In this document: positions 18,061 through 25,317 of the stretch, one piece after another
Layout of the letters: the number at the start of each line of letters is the position of its first letter
Numbering within the stretch: the first letter of the stretch is position 1
NCBI RefSeq assembly: GCF_027451485.1
Contig: NZ_DAIDJE010000206.1
Span: forward strand, 38,486-102,485
DNA length: 64,000 nucleotides
Direction: 5' to 3'
Source of the DNA: Bradyrhizobium sp.
Lineage (GTDB): Bacteria; Pseudomonadota; Alphaproteobacteria; Rhizobiales; Xanthobacteraceae
Notes under the pieces: generated by a model
Told to the model about the DNA's origin: nothing
The model's input: the letters and a program-made list of their open reading frames with translations, nothing else
The model's database searches: none
Translations under genes and position numbers: made by a program

Positions 18061-18279
18061 GTGGACGTTCAGGAAGTCAGGAAACTCGACGCCTACCTCA
18101 AGCGTGTGTTCGGGAATCCAAAGATCCGCGTGGTTCCGCGGCCCAAGAAGGATGACTCGGCCGAAGTCTATATCGGCGAGGAATTCATCGGCGTTCTCTT
18201 TGTCGATGACGAGGACGATGACCGCTCGTTTCAGTTCCAGATGGCGATCCTGGAAGACGATCTGGTCGAGCAGGGCTAA
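18061..18279 (+). CDS. DUF3126 family protein
   Basis: A 72-residue acidic protein with GTG start and GGAGACGCACC upstream. It has the alphaproteobacterial DUF3126 pattern: an N-terminal helix with YLKRVFGNPKI, then a beta-rich part with EVYIGEEFIGVLFVDDEDDD. The family is commonly found next to cysE, as here, but has no assigned activity; a role in cysteine synthesis is only suggested by this linkage. No membrane segment or cysteine. Confidence 0.85.
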   Translation: MDVQEVRKLDAYLKRVFGNPKIRVVPRPKKDDSAEVYIGEEFIGVLFVDDEDDDRSFQFQMAILEDDLVEQG

Positions 18280-18285
18280 TCACGG

Positions 18286-18996
18286 CTATTTCGAACCGTG
18301 TAGTTGCTGGGTCAGGCGGTCCATCGCGTCCGCCACCTGCCGCCATTGCGCCAGCCAACTGCGCGGAAAGCGAAAGGTCAGGTCAGCTCCCTCAATGCGA
18401 CGTTCGCTGAGACACATGCCGGGCGTGGCTGCCTCGCGCGAGCAGCGGGCAACCATGCCGGGTGAGGACGCGAAGAACAAATCCTCTCCGCTGTAGGGCG
18501 AGCCCTCACGGAATGCGCGCGTGGTCAGACCATCCTCGCCAACCGACTGGGTAGGCTCGAGATAGCGTGGCAAGATGGTGGCTACGCGCTCCTCCGGCGC
18601 CAGCGAGCCATGATGGGCCGCAATCGACAGGAAAATCCGGTCGATCGGTCGTACAGTGTCCTCGACAGTAGCCGCACTGACGCGTTTTGGCGCTTCCGGA
18701 GGCTGGAGCGAGGGGTAGCTGAAGCTCAGGTCAATGCGTTCCTGTGGCCCGGTATGGCGCTGGATTTTCATTCGGATCGAAGCAGACGGCACGTTGAAGA
18801 GGGTCGAGCCGATGCTGATCGGCAGCCGCGCCGGCCCGCTTCCCGCTTCCGCGTCCCAGGTCGGCCAGAGCAGATAGGCAACCGAGGTAAGCGCCGCTGC
18901 AGCAATAAAGCCGCCCACCACGACCGGGAGCAGGTGGGCGCTCCAGTCCTTTCCGGTGCTGCGTGCGATGATCCGGGTTGAGGCGATTAAAGTCAT
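18286..18996 (-). CDS. Uncharacterised single-pass membrane protein
   Basis: About 236 residues, with a cytoplasmic N-terminus, one transmembrane segment (about residues 22-44 of this start, LLPVVVGGFIAAAALTSVAYLLW) and a soluble, probably periplasmic C-terminal domain. That domain contains three cysteines, two of them in the REAATPGMCLSER region. The frame is open to 19125, but a CtrA-type box (19129-19143) sits right at that end, so an internal start (18996, or 19050/19101) is more likely. No family recognised. Convergent with the DUF3126 gene, 6 bases apart. Confidence 0.65.
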   Translation of the reverse strand: MTLIASTRIIARSTGKDWSAHLLPVVVGGFIAAAALTSVAYLLWPTWDAEAGSGPARLPISIGSTLFNVPSASIRMKIQRHTGPQERIDLSFSYPSLQPPEAPKRVSAATVEDTVRPIDRIFLSIAAHHGSLAPEERVATILPRYLEPTQSVGEDGLTTRAFREGSPYSGEDLFFASSPGMVARCSREAATPGMCLSERRIEGADLTFRFPRSWLAQWRQVADAMDRLTQQLHGSK

Positions 18997-19128
18997 GAAC
19001 AAGCTGAGGTTGGATCGGAACTGCGAACGAATCAGCGCCGAATATGCCATGCGGCGCCGCACATCCGTATCGTTTGAACTGGGGCATGCCTTGTGAGCCA
19101 TGTGCCGGCCGCAGTTCCCGAACATGCA

Positions 19129-19143
19129 TTAACCCTTCCTTAA
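19129..19143. promoter_or_regulatory. CtrA-type binding box (TTAA-N7-TTAA)
   Basis: TTAACCCTTCCTTAA, an exact match to the full CtrA consensus TTAA-N7-TTAA, in the space between two divergent uncharacterised membrane-protein genes. It could serve either direction. It lies about 70-85 bases before the rightward start. Confidence 0.6.
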
Positions 19144-19214
19144 GTATGTTGTAGCGGTCGCGCGCCAATTTTGCGAAGCAAAGCCGGTTTCAGTCGTTGC
19201 GTGGACGTACCCTC

Positions 19215-19544
19215 ATGACGCCGGATGCGTTGAACTCCGTGTTTGCCTTGGCCATCGGTTTTGCGCTCGCCGGCGCGCTCACCAGCGGATATCAAGCGAT
19301 CGTGCATCGACCGGCAGGCTTCGGCTTGCTTCAGGACGGGATTGCACCGAGCACCTTTGCGGCCGTGCCGTTTTTGGTGTTTGCCGCCCCCTTCATCATC
19401 ATGCGCAATACGCTGCGTGGCGTGCAGGTCGAGCGGCGCCGCTTCGAGTTCGTGATGATGGCGACGGTGCTGGCGGGATTCTGGAGCCTGATGTCCGGGT
19501 CCTTTTTTCTCATGACGCTCCACGCCGCGGGACTGCTGGCCTGA
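19215..19544 (+). CDS. Small polytopic membrane protein, uncharacterised
   Basis: A 109-residue protein with three hydrophobic segments (about residues 10-28, 47-64 and 84-103). The loop between the second and third is basic (RNTLRGVQVERRR). The start at 19215 (ATG) is preferred; an in-frame TTG at 19197 is possible. It resembles small uncharacterised inner-membrane proteins of Bradyrhizobium (perhaps DUF6949, not certain). It lies just downstream of a CtrA-type box. Confidence 0.65.
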   Translation: MTPDALNSVFALAIGFALAGALTSGYQAIVHRPAGFGLLQDGIAPSTFAAVPFLVFAAPFIIMRNTLRGVQVERRRFEFVMMATVLAGFWSLMSGSFFLMTLHAAGLLA

Positions 19545-19635
19545 ATCCTTCTTGACGCGAGCCGCTGCACAGCTTGCTTGAAAACGCTTTGAGGGCTGTG
19601 CGAGAGTCATCCCTTGGAAAGGAGACCTCTCCCTC

Positions 19636-20166
19636 ATGGCGATCTACGAACTCGACGGCCAGGCGCCTGACCTCCCCAAATCCGGCAACTATTTCATCGC
19701 CGATACTGCAACCGTGATCGGCAAGGTGCGTCTGCTCGAGGGCGCAAGCGTCTGGTTTGGCGCGGTGTTGCGCGGCGACAATGAGTGGATCGAGATCGGG
19801 GAGGGTTCGAATGTGCAGGACAATTCGACCTGCCATACCGATCGCGGCTTTCCGCTGACGATCGGCAAGAACTGCACTGTTGGCCACAATGTCATCCTGC
19901 ACGGCTGCACGCTCGAGGACGGCGCATTGGTCGGCATGGGGTCGATCATCATGAACGGTGCCAGGATCGGCCGCGACAGCATCGTCGGTGCCGGCGCGGT
20001 GATTACCGAAGGCAAGACATTTCCTGAACAGTCGCTGATCATCGGCGCGCCGGCGCGGGTGATCCGGACGCTCGAACCGGCTCAGGTAGCGGCCATGGGA
20101 AGTGCGGCAAAATTCTACGCCGGTAACGGCCCTCGCTTTAAAGACGGCTTGAAGAGGATCGGCTAA
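19636..20166 (+). CDS. Gamma-class carbonic anhydrase family protein
   Basis: A 176-residue left-handed beta-helix protein of the YrdA/PaaY/CamH group, which forms trimers with metal at the subunit interface. The three metal His ligands are at 67, 84 and 89 (CHTDRG, GHNVILHG), and the RGD at 46-48 and Gln61 positions of active members are kept. Hydration of carbon dioxide is therefore possible, though many relatives have no measured activity. The start has GGAAAGGAGA upstream. It is monocistronic. Confidence 0.88.
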   Translation: MAIYELDGQAPDLPKSGNYFIADTATVIGKVRLLEGASVWFGAVLRGDNEWIEIGEGSNVQDNSTCHTDRGFPLTIGKNCTVGHNVILHGCTLEDGALVGMGSIIMNGARIGRDSIVGAGAVITEGKTFPEQSLIIGAPARVIRTLEPAQVAAMGSAAKFYAGNGPRFKDGLKRIG

Positions 20167-20259
20167 GTCTCGTCGGCCATGGATGCCGGCGTTCCTGTCA
20201 TCATGGTTTGGACTTCCGACCAGGTTTGGGGCGGTTGCGTTTGCGCTCCGGTTCAGCTG

Positions 20260-20430
20260 TCAGGCGAACGCTCTTGCGCAGGGGTCCTTGAGATCGATTG
20301 GAATGCCGTGCTTCTTGAGCAAATCGGCAAATGCCTCGTCCGCCAGTTCCTGGAACGTCGCCATCCGGTCGCGCGTCAATTGCTTCAGCTTGTCGAACGT
20401 ATCGTCGTCGAAGGCGATCAATTTGCGCAT
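20260..20430 (-). CDS. Short regulator-like protein (56 aa), ribbon-helix-helix-like
   Basis: A frame from ATG at 20430 to TGA at 20260 encodes a 56-residue product beginning MRKLIAFDDDTFDKLKQL. A short beta-strand with two helices (DRMATFQELADEAFADLLKKHG) is the pattern of ribbon-helix-helix DNA-binding proteins, where the strand reads the DNA. GC-rich third codon positions support coding. The ribosome site is weak, and no toxin partner adjoins it. The DNA-binding role is an inference. Confidence 0.55.
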   Translation of the reverse strand: MRKLIAFDDDTFDKLKQLTRDRMATFQELADEAFADLLKKHGIPIDLKDPCARAFA

Positions 20431-20479
20431 GAGCAAGGCCGGATGCGTGAACGATGGGGCGACGCTTAACAGGGTTTAG

Positions 20480-20933
20480 CCAGTGGTCCCCACCCTAACA
20501 TTTCAGCTTCCGGTCCTCCAAATGTCGCGCGGATGCCGCCCCGCGCTGGCATAGTGTGATTTTCAGCAGCAGATCGTCTGTTGCTGGCAGGAGAGGCAGA
20601 AATTGAATGCCTCGGCCGCGCCGTCAAGACACGGCCGCCATGTTTTGGTGCGTCGGTTTGCGCATTTCCTATCGGTCCAACGAGATCGTGTTGATCGATA
20701 TGATTGATGACAACAAACCGGCCAGGCCGGCTCGAGAACGGAGCACTTCAACGACGACGTCCCTCCGATCCGCTTCATAAAACACTTTTTATCTTTGAAG
20801 ATCCTGCCGTCCGGTCGCGCAGACGTGAGCATATCGTGTGAGACATGTCATCGCGCTCGGCCGTACAACAGGGAACAGAAAGCTGAACAGCGAGTCTTCT
20901 CTTACGAGGACTTGTCACTTGAAGGAGGATGAG
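20480..20933. other. Intergenic region, no gene recognised
   Basis: About 450 bases between the small leftward gene and the glycine-rich gene. A leftward open frame at 20563-20832 has Cys- and Arg-rich, unconvincing composition and no ribosome site. The last 100 bases should hold the glycine-rich gene's promoter and leader. Nothing else is seen. Confidence 0.4.
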
Positions 20934-21512
20934 ATGTTGCGGAAGACAATGATTGCGCTGTGCGCCGTGGCTTCGGTACTTGCGTTGACGCCGAATATGG
21001 CCTTGGCCTTTGGTGGACACGGCGGCGGCGGTGGGGGACATGGCGGCGGTGGTTTCGGTGGGGGTGGCGGCGGCTTTGGTGGCGGGCATGGCGGCGGTGG
21101 ATTTGGTGGCGGCGGGTTCGGCGGCCATGTTGGCGGTTTTGGCGGCGGCGGTTTCGGCGGTGCGCATGTGGGTGGCCTCGCTACGCGCGGTGGCATGAAT
21201 AGCTTCGCTCACGTGGCACCGGGCGGCGGCGTTGGCGCGGTCCAAGGCAACCGGTTTGCAGGCGGCAATTTTGGTCACGGCGGGTTTGGCCACGGCCATG
21301 GCCGCGGCTTTCGCCATCGCGGCTTTTATGCCGGATATGGAGGCTGGGGTTGGGGGCCGGGCTATTACGACGATTGGGGCTGGGGCTATCCGGACTACGC
21401 CTATTACGATTATCCGGATTACTATGGCTACGACAACAACTGCTACGTGGTGCAGCGGCGTGTGCATACGCCGCATGGGTGGCGCCTACGGCCGGTCCAG
21501 GTTTGCAGTTAG
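20934..21512 (+). CDS. Exported glycine-rich protein with Tyr/Asp-rich tail
   Basis: A 192-residue secreted protein. A signal peptide (MLRKTMIALCAVASVLALTP, cleaved near residue 25) is followed by about 65 residues of Gly-Gly-His/Gly-Gly-Phe repeats, then a His/Arg/Gly region. The C-terminus is rich in Tyr, Trp, Asp and Pro, with two cysteines (CYVVQRRVHTPHGWR). Perfect ribosome site AAGGAGGATGAG. Such proteins are common and uncharacterised in Bradyrhizobium. The His-rich part could bind metal (inference). Confidence 0.8.
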   Translation: MLRKTMIALCAVASVLALTPNMALAFGGHGGGGGGHGGGGFGGGGGGFGGGHGGGGFGGGGFGGHVGGFGGGGFGGAHVGGLATRGGMNSFAHVAPGGGVGAVQGNRFAGGNFGHGGFGHGHGRGFRHRGFYAGYGGWGWGPGYYDDWGWGYPDYAYYDYPDYYGYDNNCYVVQRRVHTPHGWRLRPVQVCS

Positions 21513-21540
21513 TTAGGGGAGCGCCCCTGCTGCCCAATGA

Positions 21541-21568
21541 AAGCGCGCGGATGTTCGTCCGCGCGCTT
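21541..21568 (+). terminator. GC-rich hairpin downstream of glycine-rich gene
   Basis: A perfect 11-bp stem (AAGCGCGCGGA / TCCGCGCGCTT) with a six-base loop, 28 bases after the stop codon. It is followed by CGTTATTTCG rather than a clean T run, so it is a likely but not ideal intrinsic terminator. Confidence 0.6.
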
Positions 21569-21603
21569 CGTTATTTCGGCACGAACTTTCTGAGGTAAAA
21601 AAA

Positions 21604-21640
21604 CAAGGCCGTCGGCGGAGTATGTTCGCCCACGGCCTTG
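21604..21640. terminator. Second hairpin, possible bidirectional terminator
   Basis: CAAGGCCGT at 21604-21612 pairs with ACGGCCTTG at 21632-21640, and an inner GGCG/CGCC extends the stem. On the minus strand the arm is followed by TTTTTTTACC, a T-rich tail (from 21597-21603 region), so it may terminate the leftward transcript of the peptidase gene as well. Confidence 0.5.
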
Positions 21641-21842
21641 CCTGCCCCGGATATTAAATTGGCTCACGCCATCCGGCGAACTCCACCATGGCACGGTGTC
21701 ACCCGGATCCGTGTGAAGTAGTTCACAAAGTCTCCAAAAAGGGTGCGGCCAGCCCTTGGGGGAAGGCTGGCCGCGCGCGAGACGGTCTGGGACGGGGAGG
21801 GGTGGGGATGTGACCGGCTCGCGTAACTCTTGATTCTTGTTC

Positions 21843-22466
21843 TCAATGATCCCTGGCGCTGGCTGTCAAAGCCGCAGGCCGGGGATCGCCGAGGGAAACC
21901 CAGACATTCTGGTCGCTCTGCGATTGGCGCTTGACGAAGCGGTAGCCGGTCTCGGTCCAGGCCACGACGTTTTCGTTCTGGTTGTCGAGAATGAACTCGC
22001 CCTTGTCGGACTTGACGGTCAAGACCGCATGACCTTCGCCCATCTTGTCGCGCACAACCGTGATCAGAAGCGCCTCGCGGGGCCAGCCCGCATCGATCAG
22101 CATCTTCCGTTTCAGCAGCACGTAGTCTTCGCAGTCACCATAGCCGTCGGTCGGGATCGACCATTTCTCGACCACGCCCCAATGATCCATGTCGGTCATC
22201 GGCTTGATGGTCTCGTTGACCCAGCGATTGACCTTGATCAGATCGCGCCAGGCCGCTTGCGTCATCACGATATCACGCGGCTGAGACGGGCCGGCTTTGC
22301 ACTCGGCCGCATTCTCGGTGCAGAATTCGACCCAGCCGATCGGGGCACGTGCGGTGTCGCCAAGACTTGCATAGAGCGGCCGCTCATCTGCGGCTCGCGC
22401 CGATACGGTCAGTCCCAACAGGATGGCGGCAACCGCCAAACCTTTCCGATCCCTGAGGTTGAACAT
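21843..22466 (-). CDS. Transglutaminase-like cysteine peptidase (BTLCP/LapG family)
   Basis: A 207-residue exported cysteine protease. A signal peptide ends near residue 25 (SARA). The catalytic triad is Cys112 in GYGDCEDY, His146 in GEGHAVL and Asp161 in FILDNQNE. In Pseudomonas LapG this fold cleaves the adhesin LapA under control of the c-di-GMP receptor LapD; no LapA or LapD gene is present here. The start at 22466 follows GGGGGGCCACA. The cleavage target is unknown. Confidence 0.85.
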   Translation of the reverse strand: MFNLRDRKGLAVAAILLGLTVSARAADERPLYASLGDTARAPIGWVEFCTENAAECKAGPSQPRDIVMTQAAWRDLIKVNRWVNETIKPMTDMDHWGVVEKWSIPTDGYGDCEDYVLLKRKMLIDAGWPREALLITVVRDKMGEGHAVLTVKSDKGEFILDNQNENVVAWTETGYRFVKRQSQSDQNVWVSLGDPRPAALTASARDH

Positions 22467-22858
22467 TGTGGCCCCCCGTTTTCTTGTTGGGACCACGTTT
22501 CGCACAAAGGATTTGCGGTGCGGCTAAGCAGCCGAAGCACAATTGAGACGAATACTGCTCAATACTTCAGATAGTTCGATCGGCATTTGAATAGAATGCG
22601 AGTCCAATTTTACAAAACTGCAATTGATTCAAATTTTAGCAATTAACTGCCGAGACCGCGAAAATGCAGCCGTATTCCTGAAAAGGGTTCCCGGCATTAA
22701 CCGGGATCACCGGGGCTTGCCCGCTCGCAAAAAAGCCCCGGTTGACCCTCTGGAGTTGGAAAAACAGCCAATCCGGCGCGTTTCGGCTTTACCGGCCGCT
22801 AACGCTTTCCGAACACAGCGAACTGGATCCGAGCAAGTCGGCGATTTCTCTCGGGTCG
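22467..22858. other. Intergenic region with a long hairpin
   Basis: A 392-base gap between the peptidase start and the end of the DUF2892 gene. An AT-rich stretch at 22540-22680 likely holds the peptidase promoter. ACCGGGGCTT at 22709-22718 is inverted as AAGCCCCGGT at 22733-22742, a perfect 10-bp stem with no clear T tail in either direction. No gene is seen. Confidence 0.45.
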
Positions 22859-23059
22859 TTAAAACGCGTTTCCTTTGCGCAGCCCGAGCCACTTGAACAC
22901 GAGCGCTGCCGGGCAAAGGCCGGTGAGCGACGCCTGGATCATGTTCAACCCGGCAAAAGCCGTCAGCAGATACCAATAGGCGTTGACATAGGTGCCGAGC
23001 GCCAGCCCCAGCAGGACGACGAAACCGGCGAAGGCTAGAACAGCTTTATCGATATTCAT
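22859..23059 (-). CDS. DUF2892 family membrane protein
   Basis: A 66-residue inner-membrane protein with two hydrophobic helices (about 6-24 and 29-46) and the LTGLCPAALVFKWLGLRKG ending of DUF2892. This domain is often found fused to or beside rhodaneses and sulfur-handling genes, as in YgaP. Cys49 in the LCPA motif could carry or sense sulfane sulfur (inference). Ribosome site AAGGAGAATATC. It is the last gene of the leftward sqr-thioredoxin unit, 24 bases after the thioredoxin stop. Confidence 0.85.
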   Translation of the reverse strand: MNIDKAVLAFAGFVVLLGLALGTYVNAYWYLLTAFAGLNMIQASLTGLCPAALVFKWLGLRKGNAF

Positions 23060-23083
23060 GATATTCTCCTTGAAACTGCAACA

Positions 23084-23527
23084 TTAGGAATGGGCAAGGC
23101 GGGATTCTGTCCAGGCGACGATGCTTTGCGCATCCATCGCGCCGGCTTGACGGGCGATCTCGCGGCCGCCGCGCATCAGGAGCAGCGTCGGAATTCCCGA
23201 GATATTGAGGCGCGACGACAGCGAAGGCGCTTTGTCCGAGTTGAGCTTTAACAGGCGCACCTGAGGCTCCAGCTGTTGGGCGGCGCGCTCGAACATCGGG
23301 GCCATGGCGCGGCACGGGCCGCACCAGGGTGCCCAGACGTCCACGAGCACGGGAATGTCGTTGTTGGCGAGGTGACGTCCAAAACCTTCTTCGTCGACCT
23401 CCACGGGGTGGCCGGTGAAGAGTGGCTGATGGCAGGCGCCGCAGCGCGCCTCCTTGGAGGCGCGCTCAACGGGCAGCCGGTTGGTCCGCCCACAATTCCC
23501 GCAGACGATATGGCGCGTCTCGCTCAT
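23084..23527 (-). CDS. trxC: Thioredoxin with N-terminal zinc ribbon (thioredoxin 2 type)
   Basis: Cytosolic disulfide reductase of 147 residues. The N-terminal zinc ribbon has Cys9/Cys12 and Cys29/Cys32; the thioredoxin fold follows, with active-site WCGPC (Cys69, Cys72) and the cis-Pro loop GIPTLLLM. This matches thioredoxin 2 (TrxC), whose redox state is thought to be tuned by the zinc site. Its ATG overlaps the SQR stop codon (ATGA), showing translational coupling. In this setting it may release sulfide from persulfides or reduce the oxidised regulator (inference). Confidence 0.88.
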   Translation of the reverse strand: MSETRHIVCGNCGRTNRLPVERASKEARCGACHQPLFTGHPVEVDEEGFGRHLANNDIPVLVDVWAPWCGPCRAMAPMFERAAQQLEPQVRLLKLNSDKAPSLSSRLNISGIPTLLLMRGGREIARQAGAMDAQSIVAWTESRLAHS

Positions 23528-24810
23528 GTGCCGGTCTTGACCTCCTTGATCTTGGGGATGTTCAGCTGGTTGAGCATGAAGCGTTCGTAGAACGGCTCGG
23601 TTTCGCCGCGCCGCATCTTGCGAATGAAGTATTTTTCGAATGCCACTTTGGCGTAATGCACCCATTCGCCCTTGGACGACCAGTTGACGTTGCGCGGCGG
23701 AATCTGCGGCTGCGCCAGGAAGGCCACGCCGGAATCGCCGAAGTCGGCGAGACAGATGGCATTCCAGGTCGGCTGGGCGTCGGGCGTCTTGCCGCGGAGC
23801 AGGGCGCCGATGTTCATCGCGGTCGCCGTGACCATCGACTCGATCATGAAGCCGGTCTTCGGTACGCCGACCGGAACCGGGGTCGCTCCGACTGGCGCAA
23901 TCGCGACGCATACGCCGACTGCAAACACGTTCGGGAAGGCGGGGTTGCGCTGATGCTTGTCGACGATGACGAAGCCGCGAGGATTAGTCAGCTTTTCGAT
24001 GCCGCGAACGGCTTCGACGCCGCGGAAGGCCGGGAGCATCATGGAATAGACAAACGGCAGATCGTGAGCCTTGTGGACCGTGCCGTTTTCCGCAAATTCC
24101 TCTACGGTCATCTTGCCGGGCTCGATACGGTCGACCCGCGCATTGGTGATCCACTTGATATGCTTTTCGCGCATCTCGCTTTCGAGCAGGCCCTTGGTGT
24201 CGCCGACGCCGTCGAGCCCGAGATGGCCGATATACGGTTCTGACGTCACGAAGGTCATTGGTACCTGATCGCGCAGCTTGCGGCGTCGGAGTTCGGTCTC
24301 CAAAATGAACAGGAATTCGTAAGCCGGCCCGAAGCAGGATGCGCCCTGGACCGCCCCGATCACGACAGGGCCGGGCTTGGCGGCGAGCTTTTCGAACGCT
24401 TCCTGTGCCTTCGCGGCATGATCGACGTGACAGATCGATTGCGTGTAGCCCTCCGGACCCAATCCCGCAATCTCGTCAAAGGCCAGCTGGGGCCCCGTCG
24501 CGATCACGAGGTAGTCGTAGCTGATCGATGAGCCGTCGCCGAGTTCGACGCGATTCTCCTCGGGGTGAACGCGCTTGGCTCCCTGGGTGAGCAGGCGAAC
24601 GCCTTTGCGCTTCATGATGTCGGCGAGATCGATCTCGATGTCGCTGCGTTTGCGCCAGCCGACCGCGACCCACGGATTCGACGGCACGAAGTGATAGACC
24701 GCTCCCTCCGAAATGACGCTCAGCCGGTCGCCCTTGTTGAGCTGGGGCAACAACTCATATGCCATCAGCGTTCCGCTGAGGCCTGCTCCGATTACGACAA
24801 CTTCCGCCAC
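23524..24810 (-). CDS. sqr: Sulfide:quinone oxidoreductase
   Basis: A membrane-bound flavoprotein that oxidises sulfide to sulfane sulfur and reduces quinone. The 428-residue protein starts with the FAD-binding GAGLSG motif (8-13). It has Cys127, Cys159 (in GASCFGPAYE) and Cys353 (in AICLADFGD), the three redox cysteines of Rhodobacter capsulatus SQR at the same positions, plus Cys301. The C-terminal amphipathic region (about 385-428) would bind the membrane. Divergent from the ArsR-family gene, with a shared 95-base control region. A flavocytochrome c-like role is less likely since no cytochrome gene adjoins. Confidence 0.85.
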   Translation of the reverse strand: MAEVVVIGAGLSGTLMAYELLPQLNKGDRLSVISEGAVYHFVPSNPWVAVGWRKRSDIEIDLADIMKRKGVRLLTQGAKRVHPEENRVELGDGSSISYDYLVIATGPQLAFDEIAGLGPEGYTQSICHVDHAAKAQEAFEKLAAKPGPVVIGAVQGASCFGPAYEFLFILETELRRRKLRDQVPMTFVTSEPYIGHLGLDGVGDTKGLLESEMREKHIKWITNARVDRIEPGKMTVEEFAENGTVHKAHDLPFVYSMMLPAFRGVEAVRGIEKLTNPRGFVIVDKHQRNPAFPNVFAVGVCVAIAPVGATPVPVGVPKTGFMIESMVTATAMNIGALLRGKTPDAQPTWNAICLADFGDSGVAFLAQPQIPPRNVNWSSKGEWVHYAKVAFEKYFIRKMRRGETEPFYERFMLNQLNIPKIKEVKTGT

Positions 24811-24869
24811 GACTGCCTCCTTTTGGGTTGACCGCCTCGCCGGTTTGCCCCGGCCGTCTCGCGTGATGC

Positions 24870-24898
24870 TTGACTACATATTCATAAATTCGTATATA
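24870..24898 (+). promoter_or_regulatory. Predicted promoter of the ArsR-family gene (leaderless)
   Basis: TTGACT (24870-24875) and TATATA (24893-24898) with exactly 17 bases between them. The expected transcription start falls at about 24905, at or next to the ATG at 24906, so the message would be leaderless. Confidence 0.6.
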
Positions 24899-24903
24899 CG
24901 CAA
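24875..24903 (-). promoter_or_regulatory. Predicted sqr promoter, face to face with the regulator promoter
   Basis: On the minus strand, TTGCGT (24903-24898) and TATGTA (24880-24875) with a 17-base spacer. It occupies almost the same bases as the rightward promoter, so polymerase could bind only one at a time. Confidence 0.5.
24878..24897. promoter_or_regulatory. AT-rich operator candidate for the BigR/SqrR-type regulator
   Basis: ATATTCATAAATTCGTATAT is an imperfect palindrome, also readable as two ATTCrTA direct repeats eight bases apart. It overlaps the spacers and -10 elements of both divergent promoters, where repressors of the BigR family are known to bind AT-rich palindromes. Confidence 0.55.
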
Positions 24904-24905
24904 CT

Positions 24906-25238
24906 ATGAAAATAGATAGCGAAGTGATGGAGCGCGCGGCGGACGAAGCGAGCGATCTCCTGAAAGCGCTTGCCAACCGGCACCGGCTTCTCATCATATG
25001 CCAGTTGATCGACGGCGAGCGTTCGGTCGGCGAGCTTGCCGAATTCCTCGACCTGCGGGACTCCACAGTTTCTCAGCATCTTGCGCTCCTTCGCAAGGAT
25101 GGTCTGGTAACCGCGCGGCGCGATGCGCAGACCGTTTTCTATTCGATCGCGAGCGAGCCGGCGCGCGACATCCTCAAGACGCTCTATCAAGCCTATTGCG
25201 TTACGAAACCTAAGGGCGCGCGCGCGCCCTCGCGTTGA
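24906..25238 (+). CDS. bigR: ArsR-family persulfide-responsive repressor (BigR/SqrR type)
   Basis: A 110-residue winged-helix repressor. The recognition helix lies in DSTVSQHLALLRKDGLV (52-68) and the wing in RRDAQTVFYS. Only two cysteines are present, Cys32 and Cys98, 66 residues apart: the spacing of the redox pair in R. capsulatus SqrR (41/107) and Xylella BigR (42/108), which form a tetrasulfide or disulfide on exposure to persulfide and release DNA. The metal-binding ELCVC motif of arsenic or cadmium sensors is absent. Divergent from sqr. Likely autoregulated. Confidence 0.82.
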   Translation: MKIDSEVMERAADEASDLLKALANRHRLLIICQLIDGERSVGELAEFLDLRDSTVSQHLALLRKDGLVTARRDAQTVFYSIASEPARDILKTLYQAYCVTKPKGARAPSR

Positions 25239-25248
25239 GCTAGATCAA
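25235..25248. promoter_or_regulatory. FixK/FNR-type box before the RND-cyd operon
   Basis: TTGAGCTAGATCAA matches TTGA-N6-TCAA, the core of FixK2/FNR sites. It overlaps the regulator's stop codon and lies 70 bases before the adaptor start, a suitable distance for class II activation. Confidence 0.55.
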
Positions 25249-25317
25249 CGCGGCATCCGACCCTTTGATGAAACAAACAATGAAGACGCGCTGCGCCGCG
25301 GTAGATGGATAGGTTCC

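Noticed and set aside
20915..21196. Proline-rich minus-strand frame opposite the glycine-rich gene
   Set aside because: Gly-Gly codons read in reverse give Pro-Pro; there is no independent start or ribosome site.
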